Positions 20,711-28,804 of a stretch of 64,000 bases of DNA are shown one piece after another. How positions within the stretch are numbered: the first letter of the stretch is position 1; each line of letters starts with the position of its first letter. The position numbers and the translations under genes are program-made. The notes beneath the pieces are model-generated. The model searched no databases. It had not been told where the DNA came from and saw only the letters and a program-made list of their open reading frames with translations. Source of the stretch: Alloboseaceae bacterium BT-24-1 (GTDB lineage: Bacteria; Pseudomonadota; Alphaproteobacteria; Rhizobiales; Beijerinckiaceae); NCBI GenBank assembly GCA_025846845.1, contig JAOYTL010000001.1, positions 496,001 through 560,000 on the forward strand. The letters run 5' to 3'.

Positions 20711-22411
20711 ATGACCGACGCAGCCACCCTCGCCCGCCGGATCGCCCAAGGCCGCGGCGACGAGCCGGCCGATCTCGTCATCCGCGGCGCACAGCTGTTC
20801 GATCTCGTCTCGGGCGATCTCACCCCGACCGATATCGCGCTCTGCGGCGACACGATCGTCGGCACCCATGGTCGCTATGAGGGCAAGGCGAGCTTCGACG
20901 CGACGGGCCTGATCGCAGTGCCCGGCTTCATCGATACGCATCTGCATGTCGAATCCTCGCTGGTGACGCCGCTCGAATTCGAGCGCTGCGTGCTGCCGCA
21001 CGGGGTCACGACAGCGATCTGCGACCCCCACGAAATCTCCAACGTGCTGGGCGCCGAGGGCATCCGCTATTTCCTCGCCTGCGCCGAAGAGATGCGCATG
21101 GATCTGCGCGTGCAGCTCTCAAGCTGCGTTCCGGCGACGCATCTGGAGACGGCGGGCGCGGCGCTGGAAGCCGCCGACCTCACCCCGTTCATGGACCATC
21201 CCAAGGTGATCGGCCTCGCCGAGTTCATGAACTTTCCCGGCGTGCTCCATCGCGATCCCGGCTGCCTTGCCAAGCTGGAGGCATTCTCGCACCGGCATAT
21301 CGATGGCCATGCGCCGCTGGTGCGCGGACTCGACCTCAACGGCTATCTTTCCGCCGGCATCCGCACCGACCACGAGACCACGACGGCCGAGGAAGCCCGT
21401 GAAAAGCTCGCCAAGGGCATGGCGATCCTGATCCGCGAGGGCTCGGTCTCGAAGGACCTGCATGCCCTGATCCCGCTAATCACGCGTGACGCCTCGCCCT
21501 TCCTCGCCTTCTGCACCGACGATCGCAATCCGCTCGACATCGCCGAGGAAGGCCATCTCGACTTCATGATCCGCACCGCGATCGCCCACGGCGCCGACGT
21601 GCTCGCGACCTATCGCGTCGCCTCGCTCTCGGCGGCGCGGAATTTCGGCCTGTTCGATCGCGGCTTCATCGGCCCTGGCAAGCGCGCCGACATCGTGCTG
21701 GTCGACGATCTCGCCGCTTGCCGCGTCAGGCAGGTCTTCGTCGGCGGCAGGCTGGTCGAGGACGGCCTGTTCGCCGATCGCAAGACGGTTTCACCGGTCG
21801 GCTTGCATAGCGTCCGCAGCCGCAAGCTCGCACCGGAGGATTTCGCGGTGAAGGCTCGCGACGGCGAAACGCCCGTGATCGGCGTCGTGCCCGGCCGGAT
21901 CATCACCGAGCGGCTTTCAATGCGCTTGCCTGAACGAGATGGCTTCGCTTTGCCCGATCTCGATCAGGACGCGGTCAAGGTCGCGGTGATCGAGCGCCAT
22001 GGCCGCAATGGCGGAATCGCTGGCGGCTTCGTCCACGGCTTCGGCATGAAGCATGGCGCGATCGCCTCCTCTGTCGGCCATGACAGTCATAATCTCTGCG
22101 TCGTCGGTGTCGACGAGGCCTCGATGGCGGCCGCGGCAAACCGGCTGATCGATATCGGCGGTGGCTTCGCGGTGGCCGATGGCGGCAAGGTGACGGCCGA
22201 GCTCGCGCTTCCCGTCGCCGGACTGATGAGCGACCAGCCCTTTGAGACGGTGCGGCATGGGCTGGAAGGCTTGCGCGCGGCGGCGAAGGCGCTCGGCGTC
22301 GTGCTGGCCGAGCCCTTCCTGCAGGTCGCTTTCCTGACCCTGCCGGTGATCCCGCATCTGAAGATCACCGACAAAGGGCTTGTTGATGTTGACCGATTCG
22401 ATTTCGTGTGA
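20711..22411 (+). CDS. ade: Adenine deaminase
   Basis: A 566-residue amidohydrolase that converts adenine to hypoxanthine and ammonia for purine salvage. ATG 20711 is preceded by GGAG eight bases upstream (AAGGAGCCATTCC). The metal site is GFIDTHLHVESSLV (about residues 74-87), followed by PHGVTTAICDPHEISNV, later FCTDDRNPLDIAEEGHLDFMIR, and a C-terminal GGFVHGFGMKHGAIASSVGHDSHN, all typical of Ade rather than the adenosine deaminase family. A two-hairpin repeat begins just after its stop. Confidence 0.93.
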   Translation: MTDAATLARRIAQGRGDEPADLVIRGAQLFDLVSGDLTPTDIALCGDTIVGTHGRYEGKASFDATGLIAVPGFIDTHLHVESSLVTPLEFERCVLPHGVTTAICDPHEISNVLGAEGIRYFLACAEEMRMDLRVQLSSCVPATHLETAGAALEAADLTPFMDHPKVIGLAEFMNFPGVLHRDPGCLAKLEAFSHRHIDGHAPLVRGLDLNGYLSAGIRTDHETTTAEEAREKLAKGMAILIREGSVSKDLHALIPLITRDASPFLAFCTDDRNPLDIAEEGHLDFMIRTAIAHGADVLATYRVASLSAARNFGLFDRGFIGPGKRADIVLVDDLAACRVRQVFVGGRLVEDGLFADRKTVSPVGLHSVRSRKLAPEDFAVKARDGETPVIGVVPGRIITERLSMRLPERDGFALPDLDQDAVKVAVIERHGRNGGIAGGFVHGFGMKHGAIASSVGHDSHNLCVVGVDEASMAAAANRLIDIGGGFAVADGGKVTAELALPVAGLMSDQPFETVRHGLEGLRAAAKALGVVLAEPFLQVAFLTLPVIPHLKITDKGLVDVDRFDFV

Positions 22412-22420
22412 GCCTCGCCG

Positions 22421-22526
22421 TCATTCTCGGGCGAAGCGAAGCGCAGACTCGAGAATCTCGTGACGAGAAGGCGCTGGCCCGAGCCTCTTGCGGCCTGAGA
22501 TGCTCGGGTCAAGCCCGAGCATGACG
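22421..22526. repeat. Two-hairpin dispersed repeat, copy B
   Basis: Second copy of the element at 16244-16352: an ATTCTCGGG / CTCGAGAAT hairpin with loop CGAAGCGAAGCGCAGA (22423-22456), then the identical ATGCTCGGG-TCAAG-CCCGAGCAT hairpin (22500-22522). The flank GCGGCCTGAG and the trailing GACGC are also shared. It sits between the convergent ends of adenine deaminase and the ComC-like gene. Confidence 0.8.
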
Positions 22527-22548
22527 CATTGCTGCATGACGATCTGTT

Positions 22549-23514
22549 TCAGAGATCGACCTCGATCCCCTCGCCCCGCGCCTTGGCCCGCAGTCCCAGC
22601 CGCCTGACGCCCGGCAGCCGCGTGCCCGGTTGCTCCTCGATTGCATGGGTCAGCATCCGCATGCGCTCGGCGAACCAGTTGCCGCCCATGCCCGCGGGGT
22701 CGATGGCGAGGATGAGCTGGCCGGTATCGGACGGGCCGCCTTCGTCGTTGAAGAAGGGCGAGGCCTGGAAGGCGAAATGCGTACCGACCAGCGCCGCGGC
22801 GAGGATCTCGACCATCATCGCCAGCGTCGCGCCCTTGGCGTCACCGAGCGGAACCATGGTGCCGCCGAGCGCAGCCTTGGCGTCTGTTGTCGGATTGCCA
22901 GCCGCATCGAGCGCCCAGCCTTCGGGAATCGGCGTGCCCTTCTGGCTCGCCGCAACGATCGGGCCGCGCGCGACTTTGGACAAGGCCATGTCGATGACCA
23001 CTGGCTCGCGGCCAGCAAGCGGCGCGGCGAAGGCGATCGGATTAGTGCCGAAGATCGGCTTCGAGCCGCCCCAGGGTGCCATAGCGCCGGGCGTGTTGGC
23101 GAAGAGCAGTGCGACCAGCCCCTGCTCCGCCAGGCGCTCGACATGCAGGCCGGCCGCGCCGCAATGGCTGGAACGGCGGATCGGCGCAGCGGCGATACCC
23201 TGCGCACGGGCGATCTCGGGCAATTCGCTGACGGCGAGATCGATCGCGGGATAGGCGAAGCCGTGGCCGGCATCGATCGCCAGAACGCCGGGCTTGGGCT
23301 TGCGCGCAATCGGTATGGCCTGCCCATCGATCTTGCCGGCACGCAGCATGGCGAGATAGGTCGGGATCCGCATCAGGCCGTGGCCCTTGAGGCCATCGGC
23401 CTCGGCCATCACCAAAGCCCAGGCAACGGAGGCGGCATTGGCGGGCGAGGCACCGGCCTCGATGAAAAGCTCCGCGACCTTTTGCTCGGCCGCCTCCAGC
23501 GAGAGCTTCGTCAT
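22549..23514 (-). CDS. comC: (R)-sulfolactate dehydrogenase-like Ldh_2 protein
   Basis: A 321-residue NAD(P)-dependent dehydrogenase of the Ldh_2 family. Motifs: EADGLKGHGLMRIPTYLAML, AIDAGHGFAYPA, and the cofactor-side FGTNPIAFAAPLA. In sulfolactate-degrading bacteria ComC reduces sulfopyruvate to (R)-3-sulfolactate with NADPH, which completes racemisation begun by SlcC and feeds SuyAB. The context supports this: it is the last gene of the leftward suyAB operon and its start overlaps the slcC stop by four bases. Family membership is certain; the ComC role rests on neighbours. A malate or lactate role is the alternative. Confidence 0.75.
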   Translation of the reverse strand: MTKLSLEAAEQKVAELFIEAGASPANAASVAWALVMAEADGLKGHGLMRIPTYLAMLRAGKIDGQAIPIARKPKPGVLAIDAGHGFAYPAIDLAVSELPEIARAQGIAAAPIRRSSHCGAAGLHVERLAEQGLVALLFANTPGAMAPWGGSKPIFGTNPIAFAAPLAGREPVVIDMALSKVARGPIVAASQKGTPIPEGWALDAAGNPTTDAKAALGGTMVPLGDAKGATLAMMVEILAAALVGTHFAFQASPFFNDEGGPSDTGQLILAIDPAGMGGNWFAERMRMLTHAIEEQPGTRLPGVRRLGLRAKARGEGIEVDL

Positions 23515-24443
23515 GCCCGCCCCTCCAGCGCCGCGATGACGCGCTCGGCGACGAGGCCGGAGACGCGGCCATTCGATTCCACGGTATTGCCGGCGATATG
23601 CGGCGTCAGGATCAGGTTGGGCGTGCCGGCGAAGAGTTTTGCTCCATCAGCCTTGAGCGGCTCCTGCTCGAAGACGTCGATCGCCGCGCCGCCAAGGCGC
23701 CCAGCCTTCAGCGCCGCGACCAGCGCCGCCTCGTCCATGATGCCGCCGCGGGCTGCGTTGATCAGGATCGCGTCAGGCTTCATCGTTGCGAAAGCCGCCT
23801 CGCCGATCAGCCCGCGCGTCTCGGGCGTCAGCGGCAAGTGGATCGAAATCACGTCAGAGGTCGAAAGCAGAGCGTCGAGATCGAGCTTCTCGATGCCCTG
23901 CCAGACCGGCGCATCGGCAGGAACATAGGGATCGTAAGCCGTAACCGTCATGCCGAGCGCCCTGGCGTGGTGCGCGACGTCTCGGGCGATCGCACCGAAG
24001 CCGACGAGGCCCATGCGCTTGCCGGCGATCTCGCGGCCGATCAGCTTCGTCTTCGGGAACTCGCCCGCGATCATGGCGGCATTGGCGAAATAGGCGCCGC
24101 GCAACAGCGTCATCGCCGTGCCGATCACGTACTCGACCACGGACAGGCTGTTGGCGCCGGTCGCCGGGAATACCTGGATTCTGCGCGCGATGCAGGCTTC
24201 CATGTCGATATTGTCGAGGCCGACGCCGAGCCGGCCGACGACCTTGAGGTTCTTCGCCGCCACCAGAACATCGCCGCGAACCTGCGTCTGGTTGCGCACG
24301 ATCAGCGCGGGCACATCGGCGACCAGCCGCGCGAGATCGTCGGGCTTGGCGAAGAGATCCGGGTCGTGATGCACGCTGTAGCGCGCCTTCAGCGCCGCCA
24401 CGGCCGCCTCGTCCATGAATTCGGTGATGACGATGTCGGTCAT
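23511..24443 (-). CDS. slcC: (S)-sulfolactate dehydrogenase-like 2-hydroxyacid dehydrogenase
   Basis: A 310-residue D-isomer-specific 2-hydroxyacid dehydrogenase. The Rossmann glycine motif is GLVGFGAIARDV (about residue 150), with catalytic Arg near SIHLPLTPETRGL, Glu in AARGGIMDEAAL and His in ILTPHIAGNT. The N-terminus MTDIVITEFMDEAAVAAL and GRLGVGLDNIDMEA match the sulfolactate dehydrogenase SlcC as I remember it. SlcC oxidises (S)-3-sulfolactate to sulfopyruvate with NAD. It lies between a YeiH-type transporter (24 bases upstream) and comC (four-base overlap). A phosphoglycerate or other hydroxyacid dehydrogenase is the fallback reading. Confidence 0.78.
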   Translation of the reverse strand: MTDIVITEFMDEAAVAALKARYSVHHDPDLFAKPDDLARLVADVPALIVRNQTQVRGDVLVAAKNLKVVGRLGVGLDNIDMEACIARRIQVFPATGANSLSVVEYVIGTAMTLLRGAYFANAAMIAGEFPKTKLIGREIAGKRMGLVGFGAIARDVAHHARALGMTVTAYDPYVPADAPVWQGIEKLDLDALLSTSDVISIHLPLTPETRGLIGEAAFATMKPDAILINAARGGIMDEAALVAALKAGRLGGAAIDVFEQEPLKADGAKLFAGTPNLILTPHIAGNTVESNGRVSGLVAERVIAALEGRA

Positions 24444-24467
24444 TACAGTTTCCGCTGTGAGAGCCGT

Positions 24468-25520
24468 TCAGCCGAGCAGGACGATACCGCCCGTGGCGAC
24501 GACGAGGATGACGAGACTGGTTCCGGTGACGAGGGCAAGGTGGCGCCAGCCGAGCCGGGCCATCGCCGCGATCGAGGTTCCCAAGCCGAGCGCCGCGATC
24601 GCGATCAGCAGGCCCCAGCGCGAAACGTCGAGCAGGATGTCGCGCAACGGCAGGTAAAGGCTCGCCAGCCCGGCCTGCGTGCTGAGCACGCTGTTCACGA
24701 CGCACATGACGAGGAAGACGAAGGCGAAGACCGGAACCGGCACCTTCGCATCGCCATGGGTCTCGCCGTGGCGCGTCAGCCACCAGCCAACAATCAGTAC
24801 CGAAGGTAAAAGCAGGAAGACCCGGAACAGCTTGACGATCACCGCTGCGTTTGCCGCATCGTCCGACACCGCCTGGCCGGCGCCGACGACCTGCGCGACG
24901 TCATGGATGGTCGCCCCTAACATGACGCCGGTCTGCTGTTGCGAGAGGCCGAGCCAGACGCAGAGCAGCGGATAGGCCAGCATCGCGATCGTCGCGAGCA
25001 CGTTCATCGCGATTACGGTGAAGGCGGTGTCGGCGGCCTTGTTGCGATAATCGGGCACCACCGTCGCAGTCGCGAGCGCCGCCGAGGCGCCGCAAACAGC
25101 TGTCGCGACGCCGGCGAGAGCGCCGACCCCGGGCTCGCGGCCGAGCAGGCGCGCCAGCGCAAAGCCGGCGACGATCGTCACGACCATAGACAATACGACG
25201 ATCAAGGCCGTGCCCAGGCCAAGCGCGATGATATCGCCGAGCGCGACGCGCAGGCCGAGCAGCGCAATCGCCCAGCGCAGCAGCTTCTTGACGCAGAAGG
25301 TCATGCCCGGCTCGAAGCGCCTGGTGTTGGCGATCGGATGCAGGAGCATCCCGATCACCAGTGCGATCACCACGGCCGGGATGCCGACGCGGCCACCGGC
25401 AAGCTGCTTCAGGACGGGCTCCGCCAGCACGGAGACGATCGCGACCGCCGCCGACAAGGCGATGCCGGGCGCGAGTCGGCCGAGTCCGTTCGTCAGGCGC
25501 AAGGCGGCTGCTTCGGTCAT
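24468..25520 (-). CDS. YeiH-family transporter, probable sulfite exporter
   Basis: A 350-residue inner-membrane protein of the YeiH/UPF0324 family (putative sulfate exporters), with about ten hydrophobic helices. Family landmarks include PAVVIALVIGMLLHPIANTR, GLRVALGDI, and CGASAALATATVV in the middle. Inside a suyAB-slcC-comC operon its natural substrate would be the sulfite released by SuyAB; known sulfolactate degraders often use TauE- or CuyZ-like carriers for this, so this would be a different exporter in the same place. Its start overlaps the GNAT gene stop by four bases, showing translational coupling. Confidence 0.8.
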   Translation of the reverse strand: MTEAAALRLTNGLGRLAPGIALSAAVAIVSVLAEPVLKQLAGGRVGIPAVVIALVIGMLLHPIANTRRFEPGMTFCVKKLLRWAIALLGLRVALGDIIALGLGTALIVVLSMVVTIVAGFALARLLGREPGVGALAGVATAVCGASAALATATVVPDYRNKAADTAFTVIAMNVLATIAMLAYPLLCVWLGLSQQQTGVMLGATIHDVAQVVGAGQAVSDDAANAAVIVKLFRVFLLLPSVLIVGWWLTRHGETHGDAKVPVPVFAFVFLVMCVVNSVLSTQAGLASLYLPLRDILLDVSRWGLLIAIAALGLGTSIAAMARLGWRHLALVTGTSLVILVVATGGIVLLG

Positions 25521-26104
25521 GATTCCAGATCGATCCGATACATCAGCCGCTCCTCCGGCCCGTAGAACGGCGCCACAAAGCTCTCGACGAAACGCCCGCC
25601 ATTCTTCTCGATGATCCGCCGCGAGGCCAGATTGCGCGTGTCGCAGGTGATCTTGAGAAATGGCAGTCCAATAGCGCGAGCCTCAGCGAGGACGGCGGCC
25701 AAGGCCGCGCTGGCATAGCCGTTTCCGGCATGGTTCGGCAGGATGGTGTAGCCGACATGGCCGAGCACATGCGGAGGCAGATCCGTGACAGGCCTGCCGG
25801 CATCATCCTCCTGCCAGCGCAGGTTGATGCTGCCGACGAAGGGACGCTCCGGCTGATCGACGGCGATGACCCAGCGGATGATGTCCGGCAGGCGCGCGAC
25901 CTCGCTGCCATCGTGCAGGCGGATCTTGCCCCCGCGCCCGATCAAACCGGACAGGAAGGCGTCCGGATCGGCCGCGATCGCGGCGAGCTGTTCGGGCGCC
26001 ACGTTGCGCATCGTGTTCGGCGACCAGCCCGCTTCCAGCGCCCGGATATAGGCGGGCAGCACGTCCCGCCCCGGCGCATGCAATGAAACGATCCTGTCCG
26101 ACAC
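25517..26104 (-). CDS. GNAT-family N-acetyltransferase
   Basis: A 195-residue acetyltransferase of the GNAT fold. The acetyl-CoA motif A is GHVGYTILPNHAGNGYASAA (about residues 113-132), and motif B follows as ITCDTRNLASRRIIEKNGGRF. The substrate is unknown. It sits inside the sulfolactate operon, 31 bases after suyB and overlapping the start of the YeiH-type gene, so it is transcribed with them; no acetylation step is known in sulfolactate degradation. Confidence 0.87.
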   Translation of the reverse strand: MSDRIVSLHAPGRDVLPAYIRALEAGWSPNTMRNVAPEQLAAIAADPDAFLSGLIGRGGKIRLHDGSEVARLPDIIRWVIAVDQPERPFVGSINLRWQEDDAGRPVTDLPPHVLGHVGYTILPNHAGNGYASAALAAVLAEARAIGLPFLKITCDTRNLASRRIIEKNGGRFVESFVAPFYGPEERLMYRIDLES

Positions 26105-26135
26105 TTTTGCCTCGTCGCGCCCGGAGAGCTGTTGC

Positions 26136-27419
26136 TCAGGCGCTGCGGTATAGCTTGGTCATCGAGAACTCGCGATGGCCGAGAGCCTCGGCAGCCGTGA
26201 GGCGGCCATTCGCCGTGCGCACGATGTTCTCGATCAGGGCATCACCGGCCTGCGGGATGGTGAGATCGCGACGCAGGATGCCGGAGACGTCGACGTCGAT
26301 ATGCTCGGGCATGGTGCGCATGGTCTTCGGATTGCCGGTGATCTTGATGACCGGAACGATCGGATTGCCGATGACGTTGCCCTGCCCGGTCGGGAAGGTG
26401 TGCACGACATAGCCGCCGGCCGCCATCAGGGTGACGCACTCCGCCGCCGCCGAGGAGGTGTCCATGTAGTAGAGGCCGGGACCCTTCTGCGGTGCCTCGG
26501 CCGGCTCGAGGATGTCGATGAACTTGCACTCGCGGCCGATCTTCTCGAGGTTGCCGAGCGCCTTCTCCTCGATCGTGGTCAGGCCACCGGCGATGTTGCC
26601 CTTGGTCGGCTGCGAATCCGAGAGATCGTCGGTCTTGTGGGCCTCGATCACGTCGTCCTGATAGGCCTTCCACATCTTGTACCAGCGCTCGCCGACCTCC
26701 GGGGTGGCCGCGCGCGCCTTGCACAGGTGCTCGGCACCGGTGATCTCCGAGGTTTCGCCGAAGACGCCGTAGACGCCGCGCGGGATCCACTTGTCGTACA
26801 TGTTGCCGACGGTGGGGCAGGAGGACAGGCCGGTGGTGGTGTCCGACTCACCGCATTTGGTCGAGACCCAGAGCTCTTCGATGCCGCATTTCACGCGCGG
26901 CAGCTCGGTCGCCCATTGCACGAACTCCTTGGCGACATAGGAGGCCTTGGCGATGGTGGCGATGTCGCCATGGCCCTCGATGCCGAAGCCGACCACCGGC
27001 TTGCCGGTCTTGGCGATGCCGTCGACGACGCGCTTGGTCCAGCCGTCCTCAATGCCGATGACGACGACGGCGGCGACGTTCGGGTTCGAGCCGGTACCGA
27101 TCAGCGTGCGGAAATGGATCTCGAGATCCTCGCCGAACTGCAGGCGGCCGTAGGCATGCGGGATCGCGAGCGTGCCCTTGATGTTGTTGGCGACGGCCTC
27201 GCAGGCGGCGTTGGAGAGATCGTCGAGCGGCAGCAGCAGCACATGGTTGCGCACGCCGACGCGGTCGTTCTCGCGACGCCAGCCCATAAAGGAATCGAGG
27301 CTGCGGCCGGTCGGGCGCTTGACGAAGGGCGTCTTGAACTCGGGCGCCTCGATCTTGCGGCCCTTCACCCGGGCGAGCTTGCCTTTGACGAGATCGAAAT
27401 TGGCGACGATGGAGGACAT
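26136..27419 (-). CDS. suyB: (2R)-sulfolactate sulfo-lyase, beta subunit
   Basis: A 427-residue UxaA-family lyase subunit. SuyAB cleaves (R)-3-sulfolactate to pyruvate and sulfite. Long family blocks are visible: WRRENDRVGVRNHVLLLP (about residue 47), YGRLQFGEDLEIHFRTL, LWVSTKCGESDTT with a likely Fe-S cysteine, QPTKGNIAGGLTTIEEKALG, FPTGQGNVIGNP and EHIDVDVSG. I recall these as SuyB-like rather than altronate dehydratase. An N-terminal extension of about 37 residues precedes the usual start; ATG 27419 has AGGA upstream. It follows suyA by 70 bases, and slcC and comC downstream support the reading. Confidence 0.83.
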   Translation of the reverse strand: MSSIVANFDLVKGKLARVKGRKIEAPEFKTPFVKRPTGRSLDSFMGWRRENDRVGVRNHVLLLPLDDLSNAACEAVANNIKGTLAIPHAYGRLQFGEDLEIHFRTLIGTGSNPNVAAVVVIGIEDGWTKRVVDGIAKTGKPVVGFGIEGHGDIATIAKASYVAKEFVQWATELPRVKCGIEELWVSTKCGESDTTTGLSSCPTVGNMYDKWIPRGVYGVFGETSEITGAEHLCKARAATPEVGERWYKMWKAYQDDVIEAHKTDDLSDSQPTKGNIAGGLTTIEEKALGNLEKIGRECKFIDILEPAEAPQKGPGLYYMDTSSAAAECVTLMAAGGYVVHTFPTGQGNVIGNPIVPVIKITGNPKTMRTMPEHIDVDVSGILRRDLTIPQAGDALIENIVRTANGRLTAAEALGHREFSMTKLYRSA

Positions 27420-27489
27420 GGCGATTTCCTGAAGGTTTGGGCTCGACCGTGAAGGGAGCCCGGAGATCGGGATCAGCGGAGAGCCGTGC

Positions 27490-27777
27490 TCACCAGCGCT
27501 TGGTCTTGACGTTCTGGACGTGGAGATGCTCGCCCTGCCCGATATCGGCGATCGCCTTGCCGATGTCCTGGCCGTATTTCCAGATCGTGTCGCCCTTCTT
27601 GATCGCCTTGAGCGCGACCTTGTGACCGATCGGGATGTCCATCTTGGCGGTCAGGCGGAAATCCGAATTGTCGTGCGTGACGACGCCGAGCATGTCGGTC
27701 CCGGCCTTCAGGCCCTCGACGACGACGACGCCGACCGTGTCCTTCTTCTCGTGCACCAGCAGATGCGGCTTGCTCAT
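27490..27777 (-). CDS. suyA: (2R)-sulfolactate sulfo-lyase, alpha subunit
   Basis: A 95-residue SAF-domain subunit, the small partner of SuyB. ATG 27777 is preceded by AGGGAG six bases upstream, and the length equals that of known SuyA/UxaA-N proteins. Signature stretches are HEKKDTVGVVVVEGLKAG, DIPIGHKVALKAIKKGDT, and YGQDIGKAIADI, ending HLHVQNVKTKRW. In the UxaA family such a domain is often fused to the large subunit; here it is separate, as in SuyAB. First gene of the leftward operon; a palindromic operator lies about 80 bases upstream. Confidence 0.83.
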   Translation of the reverse strand: MSKPHLLVHEKKDTVGVVVVEGLKAGTDMLGVVTHDNSDFRLTAKMDIPIGHKVALKAIKKGDTIWKYGQDIGKAIADIGQGEHLHVQNVKTKRW

Positions 27778-27857
27778 GGCGGGCTCCCTGACCGTTTCCG
27801 TGATCTGCACGTCGTGGCTCCGTTTATGAAATCGGGCCTCGACGTGGCTGCGCCCAA

Positions 27858-27871
27858 GTCTTATATAAGAC
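27858..27871. promoter_or_regulatory. Perfect 14-bp palindrome, likely GntR operator
   Basis: GTCTTATATAAGAC is an exact palindrome in the 96-base divergent gap between suyA and the gntR gene. AT-centred 12-14-bp palindromes are typical of HutC/FadR-type GntR sites. It ends two bases before the regulator's ATG (27874), so binding should repress the regulator itself as well as suyA. Confidence 0.7.
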
Positions 27872-27873
27872 AT

Positions 27874-28638
27874 ATGAGTGTGCACAAGCTCGAAATCGCA
27901 GGGCCGCCGCGCGGGCCGGACACACCGGAGGCGCTGGGCTTCCGGCCGCTTTACCGGCAGGTCAAAGCGATCTTCGTGCGCAGGCTCATGGATGGCGTCT
28001 GGGCGCCTGGCGCGGTGTTGCCGAGCGAAGGCCAGCTCGCCGCCGAGATCGGCGTCAGCCAGGGCACCGTGCGCAAGGCGCTCGACGAGCTCGCTGTCGA
28101 AAACCTCGTGGTGCGGCGCCAGGGCCGTGGCACCTTTGTCGCCGAGCATGACGAGCGCCGCATCCTGTTCCAGTTCTTCAAGCTGGCGCCCGATCGCGGC
28201 GAACCGCGCTTTCCCGACAGCATCGTCCTCTCGGTGACGACCGGCCCGGCCGACGAGGCCGAGCGTACGGCCCTGGATCTTGCCGAGAATGCCGCGGTCA
28301 CCCGTATCCGCCGGGCGCGCTCCTTCGACGGCGCGCCGCTGATCGTCGAAACGCTCAGCCTGCCGCAGCAGCTCTTCCCCGGCCTGGAGGACGGGCCGAT
28401 CCCAAACAATCTCTACAGCCTGTACGCCGGCCGCTATGGCATCACGATTGCCAATGCGCGCGAGCGGCTGAAGGCGGTGACGCTTGCGGCGGACGACGCG
28501 GCCGCACTCGGGGTGTCGCCGGGAGAGCCCGCCTTGCAGATCGACCGTATCGCCCTCTCGCTAGACGGTACGCCGGTCGAGCGCAGGCTCAGCCTATGTC
28601 TGACCGAGGAGGTCCACTACCTCTCAGACCTGCGCTGA
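27874..28638 (+). CDS. GntR/UTRA (HutC-type) regulator of the sulfolactate operon
   Basis: A 254-residue one-component regulator. An N-terminal winged helix spans about residues 22-90 (YRQVKAIFVRRLMDGVWAPG, then PSEGQLAAEIGVSQGTVRKAL and RRQGRGTFV), followed by a UTRA ligand domain (about 105-250) ending VERRLSLCLTEEVHYLSDL. It is divergent from suyA, so it most likely represses suyAB-GNAT-yeiH-slcC-comC until a sulfolactate-related effector binds. ATG 27874 lies against the operator with no ribosome binding site; the mRNA may be leaderless, or translation may begin at GTG 27880 or the in-frame ATG 27826. Confidence 0.88.
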   Translation: MSVHKLEIAGPPRGPDTPEALGFRPLYRQVKAIFVRRLMDGVWAPGAVLPSEGQLAAEIGVSQGTVRKALDELAVENLVVRRQGRGTFVAEHDERRILFQFFKLAPDRGEPRFPDSIVLSVTTGPADEAERTALDLAENAAVTRIRRARSFDGAPLIVETLSLPQQLFPGLEDGPIPNNLYSLYAGRYGITIANARERLKAVTLAADDAAALGVSPGEPALQIDRIALSLDGTPVERRLSLCLTEEVHYLSDLR

Positions 28639-28668
28639 ATCTCGTCCCATTCGACAACGACATTCGAG

Positions 28669-28686
28669 CTGATCATTCGTGATCAG
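28669..28686 (+). terminator. CTGATCA-TTCG-TGATCAG hairpin after the regulator
   Basis: Perfect 7-bp stem closed by a TTCG tetraloop, 31 bases past the regulator stop. No T-run follows, so it may stabilise the mRNA end or be a protein site for the downstream binding-protein gene rather than a true terminator. Confidence 0.4.
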
Positions 28687-28804
28687 TATGTTGCAGAGTG
28701 TTTCTAAAGTTTCGCTCGAAATCGAGCGATCAAGGCTCGAGGACCAAATGGCCCGAGTTTTTGACCAAGCCGACGCAGAGCGGCAGCCACACCGGAGGAA
28801 ACGA

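Noticed and set aside
26175..27452. 425-codon frame antisense to suyB
   Set aside because: Shadow of a well-conserved gene; low-complexity product.
26136..27777. Altronate or galactarate dehydratase (UxaA/GarD)
   Set aside because: Same superfamily, but the separate SAF subunit and the presence of slcC and comC in the operon favour sulfolactate sulfo-lyase; no hexuronate genes nearby.
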